Shown: positions 5,017 through 10,783 of the stretch, piece after piece
Layout of the letters: the number at the start of each line of letters is the position of its first letter
How positions within the stretch are numbered: position 1 is the first letter of the stretch
Source of the DNA: CAYFUL01 sp964346375
GTDB lineage: Bacteria > Bacillota > Clostridia > Tissierellales > Peptoniphilaceae
Direction of reading: 5' to 3'
Length of the DNA: 10,783 nt
Assembly (NCBI GenBank): GCA_964346375.1
Contig: CAYFUL010000048.1
Location: forward strand, 1-10,783
The notes under the pieces: model-generated
What the model was told of the DNA's origin: nothing
Database searches by the model: none
What the model saw: only the letters and a program-made list of their open reading frames with translations
Position numbers and translations under genes: made by a program

Positions 5017-6150
5017 CTACGACCTGCGTTTTGACAAATTATTTGAAATAAAAAGTATACCCCCACCAATAAGTGAAAGAATAATTGAAATTATTATCGT
5101 ATGGTGGACTCCAAAGTTTTGTATTAGCACTCCACCAAAAAACGATCCAAACACTCCACCAAGGATTATCGAGCTAATAAGAAACCCTTGAGCATTTGCA
5201 CGGCCAAGATACCCGAATTTCTCGTTAAAATAATACACCGACACTGGGGTAAATATTCCAAACCCAAAAAACTGAGTGACCTGCACTCCAAGTAACACTA
5301 AAAGATTTGGAGAATAAAGGGTTAAAATCCCCTTTAGTGCAAACATAAATGCTGAGAAAATAAATAGGGTATCGAGGCTAAATTTCGTTAAAAGAAATGT
5401 TATTAGAAACATTGCTACAGTTTCACTTGCGGCTGCAATGCTGTAAGAATAACCCATATGTGAAGCATCGCCACCAAGTGATTCAACAATTTGTAACATA
5501 AAATTGTGCTGAATGTTGTAATACATAAAAAGAAAAATCACGCCAGTCATTGCAAAAAGCAGGTGGGGATTTAGCTTTTTACCTTGCTTGTCTTCAGGCG
5601 CCACCTCAATAGCTGCATCATATTTTGGAAGGCTAATTAAGAGAATCGTAAAAAACGTATATAGTACCAGTGAAAAAATTATTGGCATATCTGAATTTTT
5701 TACGCTAAAAATCCCAAGAAAAAATGCGCAAATTGAGTAGCTAAGGGCACCAATCCCTCTTGCTCGTGACAAATTCACCCTATCAGTCTTTTCATACAAA
5801 AGTCCCACACTTGAAAGGAGCGGTTGCAAAGTTAAAGTCACAACAGATGGGATAAAAATAAAAAGAATAGATAATGGATTTGTTTTTACAAATAAACTGA
5901 GTACAAGGCTTACAACTGCAAGGTTTGAAAGTGCAGTCATATAAAACTGTTCAGATTTATTTGATTTGTCGGACAGATTTGAGAATACTGGCGAAAGAAA
6001 TGCAACAAAAGTGTTAGCAAGGGCAATGGCTACACCTACCCTTGCAATATCCACATTTCTGCCAGTAAGGATGACATTTAAATAGCTTGTCAAGCAAGCC
6101 ATAAGCATCCAAAATGTTCCTTGAATTGCATAGTATTTTAACTTAATCAT
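5017..6150 (-). CDS. MFS transporter, last gene of the lysine operon
   Basis: A 377-residue membrane protein of the major facilitator superfamily, with long hydrophobic segments along the whole chain consistent with about 12 helices and a short basic end (SKRRS). A charged loop after the second helix (FSNLSDKSNK, ~57-66) resembles MFS motif A. The overall look is of the 'MFS_1-like' group related to sugar/proton symporters, but I cannot name the substrate. It follows ddh by 12 nt on the same strand, behind four lysine genes and a lysine riboswitch, so transport of lysine, diaminopimelate or a related compound is inferred only from position. The ATG at 6150 has no Shine-Dalgarno sequence; a TATAAT lies exactly 6 nt before the start codon, so a leaderless transcript is possible. 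No intrinsic terminator is seen downstream; the repeat hairpins begin about 110 nt after the stop. Confidence 0.8.
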   Translation of the reverse strand: MIKLKYYAIQGTFWMLMACLTSYLNVILTGRNVDIARVGVAIALANTFVAFLSPVFSNLSDKSNKSEQFYMTALSNLAVVSLVLSLFVKTNPLSILFIFIPSVVTLTLQPLLSSVGLLYEKTDRVNLSRARGIGALSYSICAFFLGIFSVKNSDMPIIFSLVLYTFFTILLISLPKYDAAIEVAPEDKQGKKLNPHLLFAMTGVIFLFMYYNIQHNFMLQIVESLGGDASHMGYSYSIAAASETVAMFLITFLLTKFSLDTLFIFSAFMFALKGILTLYSPNLLVLLGVQVTQFFGFGIFTPVSVYYFNEKFGYLGRANAQGFLISSIILGGVFGSFFGGVLIQNFGVHHTIIISIILSLIGGGILFISNNLSKRRS

Positions 6151-6156
6151 AAGAAC

Positions 6157-6162
6157 ATTATA
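6157..6162 (-). promoter_or_regulatory. Possible -10 box giving a leaderless MFS transcript
   Basis: On the - strand TATAAT (6162 to 6157) is followed by GTTCTT and then the ATG at 6150, so transcription would begin at or next to the start codon. There is no good -35 and no Shine-Dalgarno sequence in the 12-nt gap. This may be chance in AT-rich DNA. Confidence 0.3.
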
Positions 6163-7125
6163 CTATAAATATTTGCCGATTGCCTCTTCCTCGTCTATAC
6201 CCATAAAATAAATTGGTGGGGTGGATAATATGGTATGGGCGCCAAATTTTTCTTCATTAAGGTATGCCATTACTGCTCGTACGCTGGCTAAACATACTGC
6301 TGCGGTAAAATCTGGGTTTGAATCAAGTTCAAGGCCATACTTTATTACTTCCTTTACTCCATCGTCAGTTTCTCCTACGCGAACTACTACTCCTCCGTGG
6401 GGCATTCCCCTATGGTTTTCAAAATACTCCTCCTCTGTAATAAAGTTTACTGTAGTTTCGTACTGGTCAAAGTAGTTTTTCATTTCTACAATTTCAGAAG
6501 TTATCCTTTCAAAATCTGCGGCATCCTCCGGTACAACATATACCTCTCTTGTATGAGTCTCGTAGGATTTTAATGGAGTGGTAATATTTTTTACATCCTC
6601 TAGTATTTCTTCCCTTGGTATTGTGTACTGTACTGCGTGTTTTATCCCTGGAACTCGTCTTACTGCATCGGAATGGCCTTGGCTTACTCCTCTGCCCCAA
6701 AATGTAGTGGTAATTCCCCTTGGCAGAATTGCCTCTGCCATTAGTCGGTTTAATGAAAATAGTCCCGGGTCCCAGCCTGTGGAAATAAATGATACCTTGG
6801 AATTTTCCTTTGAGATACTATCCATTTTAGAGAAGTACTCTGGAATACTTGCATGGGTATCAAAGGCATCTACTGTATTAAAATTCTCTGCAATTTTTGG
6901 CGCAAGATTTGGTATATCAGTTGCTGAACCTAGGGCAAGAATTTGTACGTCTATTTTTTCCCTGTAGTCCAATAAATTATCTAGGCTTTCAAATTTACTA
7001 GAGCCAAAACTACTTGGATCCCTTCTAGTAAAAATCTTTACCAGTTCCATTCCAGTATCCTTTTCTACCAATTTTTCAGCAGAACGACCTAAGTTACCGT
7101 ATCCTACAATTCCAACTCTTATCAT
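6163..7125 (-). CDS. ddh: meso-Diaminopimelate D-dehydrogenase
   Basis: A 320-residue NADP-dependent enzyme that aminates L-tetrahydrodipicolinate directly to meso-diaminopimelate with ammonia, bypassing the succinylase and acetylase routes. It closely follows the Corynebacterium enzyme: VGYGNLGRS (nucleotide-binding GxGxxG, residues 8-13), ALGSATDIPN (~64-73), FISTGWDPGLFSLNR (113-127), WGRGVSQGHSDAVRRVPG (143-160), HAVQYTIP (163-170), MPHGG (241-245) and NPDFTA (270-275). Length is normal. The ATG at 7125 overlaps the dapB stop by 4 nt (ATGA) and has GGAGGT upstream. Its place between dapB and the end of a lysine operon, with no dapD, dapE, dapF or aminotransferase gene alongside, suggests that it supplies the whole middle of the pathway here. 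The genes for the other routes could be elsewhere in the genome. Confidence 0.95.
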   Translation of the reverse strand: MIRVGIVGYGNLGRSAEKLVEKDTGMELVKIFTRRDPSSFGSSKFESLDNLLDYREKIDVQILALGSATDIPNLAPKIAENFNTVDAFDTHASIPEYFSKMDSISKENSKVSFISTGWDPGLFSLNRLMAEAILPRGITTTFWGRGVSQGHSDAVRRVPGIKHAVQYTIPREEILEDVKNITTPLKSYETHTREVYVVPEDAADFERITSEIVEMKNYFDQYETTVNFITEEEYFENHRGMPHGGVVVRVGETDDGVKEVIKYGLELDSNPDFTAAVCLASVRAVMAYLNEEKFGAHTILSTPPIYFMGIDEEEAIGKYL

Positions 7126-7859
7126 AAAACCTCCATATTGCTAAAATTATATAACCCTGGCTCCTGTTCCAATAGGAATTTCGCCGCGACTATTGCTCCA
7201 TTTGCAAATATCTTCTTTGAATGGGCACTGTGTTTTATTTCTATTACCTCATCTACTCCTGCAAATAATACTGTATGCTCTCCAACTATTGTACCTCCCC
7301 TTATGGAAGATACTCCAATTTCATCCTCCCCTCGTTTTTTATGTAGGGGACTTCTATCGTATACTTCTTGTAAATTTCTAACACTTTTAATGGTTTCTAG
7401 AAGCATTTTCGCCGTACCACTAGGTGCGTCTACTTTTTTATTGTGGTGAGCCTCAATTAGCTCTATATCAAATCCATTTAAAAGTTCTGTAAGATTTTTT
7501 ACAATTTTATTTAGAGCATTTACTCCAATTGAGTAGTTGTTCTCCTGCATAATGGGAATAGTTTTTGAACTCTCTAAAATTTTCACATGGGTACTTTCTG
7601 AAAGGGAAGTAGTTCCAATTACAAGGGGCTTTCTCCGCTCCACTGCAAAGTCCAGTACAGAATCTGTTAGACTTCTATTTGAAAAGTCTATAATAATATC
7701 AAATTCTTCGTGAACGTCCTCAAAGGAATTTACTACGGGAATTTCAGAAATTATAGAGGGGGTAGTTGAAATTCCCTCCACAATTTTAAAATTCTCCCCT
7801 TGTAATTCTACAAAGGTCTTTCCCATTCCACCAGAAAGCCCTACAAATAGTACTCTCAA
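7122..7859 (-). CDS. dapB: 4-Hydroxy-tetrahydrodipicolinate reductase
   Basis: A 245-residue NAD(P)H-dependent reductase that turns the DapA product into tetrahydrodipicolinate. Visible motifs: GLSGGMGK (nucleotide-binding, residues 7-14), IIDFS (57-60), VIGTT (80-84), NYSIGVN (108-114), the signature EAHHNKKVDAPSGTA (136-150) with His138, His139 and Lys142 as catalytic and substrate residues, and GVSSIRGG (182-189). It is somewhat shorter than the E. coli enzyme, as is usual in Bacillota. The start is a TTG at 7859 that overlaps the dapA stop by 4 nt (TTGA) and has GGAGGG at suitable distance. The stop overlaps the ddh start by 4 nt. Nothing appears to be missing. Its substrate comes from DapA and its product goes to Ddh, both encoded next to it. 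Confidence 0.95.
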   Translation of the reverse strand: MRVLFVGLSGGMGKTFVELQGENFKIVEGISTTPSIISEIPVVNSFEDVHEEFDIIIDFSNRSLTDSVLDFAVERRKPLVIGTTSLSESTHVKILESSKTIPIMQENNYSIGVNALNKIVKNLTELLNGFDIELIEAHHNKKVDAPSGTAKMLLETIKSVRNLQEVYDRSPLHKKRGEDEIGVSSIRGGTIVGEHTVLFAGVDEVIEIKHSAHSKKIFANGAIVAAKFLLEQEPGLYNFSNMEVL

Positions 7860-8731
7860 CAGTATCCCTCCAATAGATTTCTAAGACCTTCCTTAGTTGA
7901 ATCACTTGCTTCATAAAGTGGAAGGCGAAGAGAGCCAACATTGTGTCCCATCATATTCATAGCAGCCTTAACTGGAATTGGATTTGGTTCAACAAATAGC
8001 TGGTCAATAATGGATTTAAACTCAACTTGAGTTCTTGCAGCCTCTTTAGTATTTCCATTTAAGAAATTTTCGCACATATCATGTACTTCTCTAGGGAAGA
8101 TATTTGCAAGAACGGATATAACTCCAATTCCACCAAGGCTCATTAGTGGAACAACTACGTCGTCATTTCCAGAGTATACGTCAAAATCCTCTCCTACAAG
8201 TTCTCTAACCTTAACTGCGTAGGAAAGATCTCCAGTTGCGTCTTTAATACCTACAATATTTTCAATCTTTGCAAGTTCTGCAACAGACTCTGGGGCAATA
8301 TTCATACCAGTTCTACCGGGAACAGAGTATAGAATAATTGGAATACTAACTGCGCTTGCAATAGCCTTAAAGTGTTCAATAAGTCCCCTTTGGGAAGTCT
8401 TATTATAGTATGGGCTTACCTGTAGTAGTCCATCGGCACCAGCCTCTTCGCACATCTTTGAAAGGTTAATTCCATGTCTAGTATCGTTAGAACCAGCGCC
8501 GGCTATAACGGGAATTCTACCTCCAATTTTTTCGACAGTAAATCTTACAACTTCAACTTGTTCCTCGTCAGTTAAGGTAGATGCCTCCCCAGTAGTACCA
8601 ACGATAATTATGGCATCGGTTTTATTTTCCAAGTGCCAGTTTAAAAGTCTTTCAAGTTCTACAAAATCAACATCACCATTTTCTAAAAAAGGTGTAACAA
8701 TTGCAACTCCACTACCTGTAAAAATACTCAT
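7856..8731 (-). CDS. dapA: 4-Hydroxy-tetrahydrodipicolinate synthase
   Basis: A 291-residue TIM-barrel aldolase that condenses pyruvate with aspartate semialdehyde, the first step committed to lysine and diaminopimelate. Catalytic residues are in place: Lys163 forms the Schiff base (GIKDATG), with Thr46-Thr47 (VGTTGE), Tyr109 (SPYYNK), Tyr135 (LYSVPGR) and Arg140; numbering is +2 to E. coli. Other family blocks are AGAGSNDT (77-84) and SGNDD. Length is normal. The ATG at 8731 overlaps the lysA stop by 4 nt (ATGA) and has GGGAGG upstream. The enzyme is feedback-inhibited by lysine in many bacteria; I did not assess that site. Together with the riboswitch upstream, entry into the pathway would be governed at transcription. 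Confidence 0.96.
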   Translation of the reverse strand: MSIFTGSGVAIVTPFLENGDVDFVELERLLNWHLENKTDAIIIVGTTGEASTLTDEEQVEVVRFTVEKIGGRIPVIAGAGSNDTRHGINLSKMCEEAGADGLLQVSPYYNKTSQRGLIEHFKAIASAVSIPIILYSVPGRTGMNIAPESVAELAKIENIVGIKDATGDLSYAVKVRELVGEDFDVYSGNDDVVVPLMSLGGIGVISVLANIFPREVHDMCENFLNGNTKEAARTQVEFKSIIDQLFVEPNPIPVKAAMNMMGHNVGSLRLPLYEASDSTKEGLRNLLEGYC

Positions 8732-10014
8732 ATTAAATCCTCCCTAATTAAATCCTCGTAAGTTTGTCTTCTTACTCCAACATTTACACTTTCTGAAACA
8801 AAAATCATAGCGGGCTTTTCAACCCTATTGTAATTACTAGCCATGGAATAGTTATAGGCTCCAGTAGATGAAACAAGAATTAAGTCCTCTTCCTCAACTT
8901 CAGGAAGTTCAATGTCCTTAATTAAAATATCACCACTTTCGCAACATTTCCCGGCAATGGTATAGGTTTCAGTTGCCTCATCATTAAATTTATTGGCAAC
9001 GGCGCCTTCGTACTTTGCCCCGTAGAGAGCGGGGCGAATATTATCAGCCGTGGACCCGTCAATAAAGACGTAATTTTTACCACCATAGGTCTTTTTAACA
9101 CTTCCAACAGTATAAAGAGTATGACCGCAGTTTGAAATTAGCGATCTACCTGGCTCAATGGAAATATTTGGAACGAAAAAGTCATTTTTCTCCATAAAAT
9201 CCTCAATGTGCAAAGCGTAATTTTTTAAAAATTCAGGGGTATGAAATGGATCATCATCATTAGTGTAGTAAATACCAAATCCACCGCCTAAATTTACCTC
9301 CGAAATTTCAATATTAAATCTATCCCTAATGGTCTTAGCGTACTCAAGCATTACATCAGCCTCTTTAAAAAAGCTCTCCTGGGAAAAAACCTGTGAACCA
9401 ATATGGGCATGAATACCTGCAAATTGGAAACAGTCCTTGGAAAGAATGTACTCAATAGCAGAGTAGGTTTCCTCGGAGAAAATACTCATCCCAAACTTAG
9501 AGTCATTTTTTGAAGTAGAAATGTACTCGTGGGTATGGGCGTCAATACCAGGATTAACACGAAGTAGAACCCTTTGGACTTTTCCATTTAAATGTTTTTC
9601 TAGTCTTTTAATTTCCCTAAAATTATCTATAACAATGGTGCCAACATTATTTTCTATAGCCAACTGAATTTCTCTATCTAGTTTATTATTGCCATGGAAG
9701 TAAATATTTTTTGCAGGCATATTTGAATTTAAAATGGTGAAAATTTCACCGCCGCTTACTGCGTCAATATATAGACCTTCATCCTGTGCAATATTAGAAA
9801 TATATCGATTTAACAGGGCTTTAGAGGCATATATAACTTTAGTATTAAACTTATTAGATTTGAAATGAGAGGTAAACTCTCTACATTTATCCCTAAAAAA
9901 ATTCTCGTCAATAATATAAAGGGGAGTGCCATATTTTTCCTTTAGTTCCCTAAGGGAGAAATTATTAATATGGAGTTCTCCATTAACAGATTTTAAATTC
10001 CCAAAAAGTTTCAT
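8728..10014 (-). CDS. lysA: Diaminopimelate decarboxylase
   Basis: A 428-residue PLP enzyme of the alanine-racemase fold that removes CO2 from meso-diaminopimelate to give L-lysine, the last step of the pathway. Lys65 in VIYASKALL binds PLP; HIGSQ (204-208), the phosphate-binding GGGFG (243-247), EPGRSL (287-292), and CCESGD (357-362) with GAYNYSMASNYN (385-396) complete the site, the last two contributed from the partner subunit in the dimer. An upstream in-frame ATG at 10056 lies inside the riboswitch terminator stem, so I start at the ATG at 10014, which has GGAGGT directly upstream and gives the usual N-terminus (MKLFGNL). It is the first gene of the operon and overlaps dapA by 4 nt. Leading with lysA rather than dapA puts the final step closest to the riboswitch. 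Confidence 0.95.
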   Translation of the reverse strand: MKLFGNLKSVNGELHINNFSLRELKEKYGTPLYIIDENFFRDKCREFTSHFKSNKFNTKVIYASKALLNRYISNIAQDEGLYIDAVSGGEIFTILNSNMPAKNIYFHGNNKLDREIQLAIENNVGTIVIDNFREIKRLEKHLNGKVQRVLLRVNPGIDAHTHEYISTSKNDSKFGMSIFSEETYSAIEYILSKDCFQFAGIHAHIGSQVFSQESFFKEADVMLEYAKTIRDRFNIEISEVNLGGGFGIYYTNDDDPFHTPEFLKNYALHIEDFMEKNDFFVPNISIEPGRSLISNCGHTLYTVGSVKKTYGGKNYVFIDGSTADNIRPALYGAKYEGAVANKFNDEATETYTIAGKCCESGDILIKDIELPEVEEEDLILVSSTGAYNYSMASNYNRVEKPAMIFVSESVNVGVRRQTYEDLIREDLI

Positions 10015-10023
10015 AATACCTCC

Positions 10024-10059
10024 AAAAAACAAAAATACCATGAGCAAAAGACCCATGGT
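10024..10059 (-). terminator. Riboswitch-controlled intrinsic terminator before lysA
   Basis: On the - strand ACCATGGG pairs with the strand ending CTCATGGT (10059 to 10037; 8-9 bp with two G-T pairs), followed by ATTTTTGTTTTTT (10036 to 10024). A competing helix is visible: GGGCAAAAGA (10072-10063) can pair over 10 bp with TCTTTTGCTC (10051-10042), and CCAT just upstream with ATGG just downstream. That antiterminator would destroy both the terminator stem and the outer part of aptamer helix P1. Confidence 0.88.
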
Positions 10060-10072
10060 TTATCTTTTGCCC

Positions 10073-10215
10073 ACAATGGATAGAGCACCTCTTTATACGG
10101 ACGGGCATCCATATAAAGACAGTTATGTACATATTTTGCACATACCCAGGTTTCCCTTCGGCGATTTTTCCTTTCGTTTCCTACTGATAAAAACCGCGTC
10201 CTCTCTAAACACTGT
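10073..10215 (-). promoter_or_regulatory. Lysine riboswitch (L box), compact form
   Basis: The leader RNA of the lysine operon has the core of the lysine aptamer: AGAGGACGCG (J1/2), AGTAGG and GAAAGG (P2 loop-E region), CGCCGAAG (J2/3), CTGGG (J3/4), ACTGTC (J4/5) and GAGGTGCTCTA (J5/1 and P1). P1 pairs ACAGTG..TAGAG (10215-10203) with CTCTA..CATTGT (10085-10073). P4 (10144-10124) and a 10-bp P5 (10118-10091) are good stems. P2 (10197-10161) is cut short directly after the loop-E motif, and P3 is only about 3 bp closed by GAAA (10157-10148). The core spans about 127 nt, against roughly 170-180 in known examples. Lysine binding would favour P1 and hence the terminator, switching off lysA-dapA-dapB-ddh. 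Confidence 0.88.
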
Positions 10216-10241
10216 AAAAAATATTCGATTAATTGTTCATC

Positions 10242-10270
10242 ACTATAACATGTAAAAATAAAGTTGTCAA
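10242..10270 (-). promoter_or_regulatory. Promoter of the lysine operon
   Basis: On the - strand a consensus -35 TTGACA (10270-10265), a 17-nt spacer and TATAGT (10247-10242) with an upstream TG, giving an extended -10. The DNA before the -35 is rich in A and T runs, as in UP elements. Transcription would start near 10235, about 20 nt before aptamer helix P1. The composite repeat copy 4 ends 50 nt upstream of the -35. Confidence 0.88.
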
Positions 10271-10319
10271 ATATATTTTTGAAAAAATATTAAATTTTTT
10301 GCAAACTTCACAACCTACG

Positions 10320-10437
10320 GTAGGGGCGAATTGTCCCGAATCCGCCCGCAACGTTAAGTTCGAGCTTTATTGTGTAAGTATTCCAATGTACTGATGTACA
10401 CTCTCCGCGGGTCGGGCGGGGACGCCCGACACCCTAC
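10320..10437 (-). repeat. Composite palindromic element, copy 4 (complete)
   Basis: This is the best complete copy, 118 bp. In element orientation (- strand) it reads X4 (10437-10408, stem GTCGGGCG/CGCCCGAC, 10430-10411), a 59-nt spacer (10407-10349) containing TTGGAATAC as in copy 2, then Y3 (10348-10320, 9-bp stem with one mismatch). GTAG stands at both outer ends, in inverted orientation. The flank after Y3 (CGTAGGTTGTGAA) matches the flank after Y1, so the conserved unit extends a little beyond the hairpins. Confidence 0.85.
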
Positions 10438-10526
10438 CCAGGGGTTGTATAAATACAATGGTTTTGAATTTTACCCCATTAAAAACTATGGCATATTTCA
10501 AATATCATCATAATTTAAAATCTACG

Positions 10527-10615
10527 GTAGGGCGGATTGTCCCAAATCCGCCTGTTAAATTGATTTCGTGTTTTATTGCGTATCTATTTTCTAATGCCTA
10601 TGTACTATTTCCACG
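10527..10615 (-). repeat. Composite palindromic element, copy 5 (Y4 with spacer, X lost)
   Basis: Y4 (10527-10554) starts GTAG and has a perfect 8-bp stem GGCGGATT/AATCCGCC with loop GTCCCA. A diverged spacer of about 61 nt (shared TTAA, TTTATTG and TATGTAC motifs) follows to 10615, where X would be expected but is absent. It mirrors copy 3, which lacks Y. Confidence 0.7.
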
Positions 10616-10696
10616 TATTGTCCTGGGGGCCAGCTAAATTGTGTCCAAATTTTATTACATATCCAATTCACAAAAAAATGGTTTTTGTTCTATTAA

Positions 10697-10744
10697 AAAA
10701 GGTGATGAAGAGAATAGTTAATACTATTCTCTTCATCACCTTTT
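10697..10744. terminator. Perfect 22-bp hairpin, probable bidirectional terminator
   Basis: Positions 10697-10718 are the exact reverse complement of 10723-10744, with a TAAT loop. A T-rich run follows on the + strand (TTTTCTTTTT to 10750) and TTTTTTAA follows on the - strand, so it could end transcription both ways. The most likely client is a gene entering from the right on the - strand. A stem of 22 perfect pairs is long for a terminator, so a small mobile or attenuator-like element is possible. Confidence 0.65.
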
Positions 10745-10783
10745 CTTTTTCGTTTCTTATTTTTAATGCGCTCACACCAGTCC

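Larger units (their letters stand above)
10271..10783. other. Gene-free right end: repeats and a long hairpin
   Basis: No credible complete gene lies here. It holds one complete and one truncated composite palindromic element in the orientation opposite to the left cluster, an 89-nt AT-rich stretch between them (10438-10526), and a perfect 22-bp hairpin (10697-10744). The - strand of the last ~40 bases could hold the end of a gene entering from the right, but it is too short to identify. Confidence 0.6.

Noticed and set aside
4928..5191. Plus-strand 87-codon ORF at the end of the MFS gene
   Set aside because: Mostly antisense to the MFS coding sequence; its start lies in repeat spacer DNA.
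10015..10056. Upstream lysA start at 10056
   Set aside because: The codon lies in the terminator stem of the riboswitch and the extra residues would be encoded by the T-run. GGAGGT directly precedes the ATG at 10014.
10744..10783. C-terminal end of a gene on the minus strand at the right edge
   Set aside because: Two minus-strand frames are open for about 30 codons or fewer and run through the hairpin; the third stops early. Nothing identifiable can be supported.

Overview
The window comes from a low-GC, probably anaerobic Gram-positive bacterium (Bacillota). The AT-rich codon use, GGAGG-type ribosome binding sites, TTG starts, sigma-A-like promoters, the rpsU-yqeY pair and a lysine riboswitch all fit. 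A Clostridia/Tissierellia-like relative is my inference; no marker here fixes the genus. Two runs of exactly ten N show that the sequence is a draft scaffold.

Left part (1-4400, all + strand): the 3' end of feoB (ferrous iron transport); a yefM-yoeB toxin-antitoxin module with a TGTACA-type operator; a gene fusing holo-ACP synthase (AcpS) to NAD(P)HX dehydratase (NnrD), preceded by an extended -10 promoter inside a perfect inverted repeat; an M18 metallo-aminopeptidase; then rpsU (ribosomal protein S21, 59 residues) and a YqeY-family protein with their own promoter and a clear intrinsic terminator. The toxin-antitoxin module lies between two near-identical 27-bp direct repeats, the first of which holds the last codons of feoB.

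Middle and right part (5017-10270, all - strand): a lysine operon read leftwards. A strong promoter is followed by a lysine riboswitch with terminator/antiterminator, then lysA, dapA, dapB and ddh, each overlapping the next by 4 nt, and an MFS transporter 12 nt behind ddh. DapA and DapB make tetrahydrodipicolinate, Ddh aminates it directly to meso-diaminopimelate without acylated intermediates, and LysA decarboxylates that to lysine. The riboswitch is short: its P2 and P3 arms, which normally meet through a kissing loop, both appear cut back.

The lysine operon is bracketed by two clusters of a GC-rich composite palindromic element (about 4.45-4.96 kb and 10.32-10.62 kb), in opposite orientations. 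A complete unit is about 118 bp: hairpin X, a 59-nt spacer, then hairpin Y, with GTAG at both outer ends in inverted orientation. Paired base changes keep both hairpins intact between copies. The layout recalls REP/REPIN (BIME) elements, but no RAYT or other transposase is in the window. A perfect 22-bp hairpin with T-runs on both sides lies close to the right edge.

The strongest candidates for something undescribed are the composite palindromic family, the reduced lysine riboswitch, and the repeat-bounded toxin-antitoxin insertion behind feoB.
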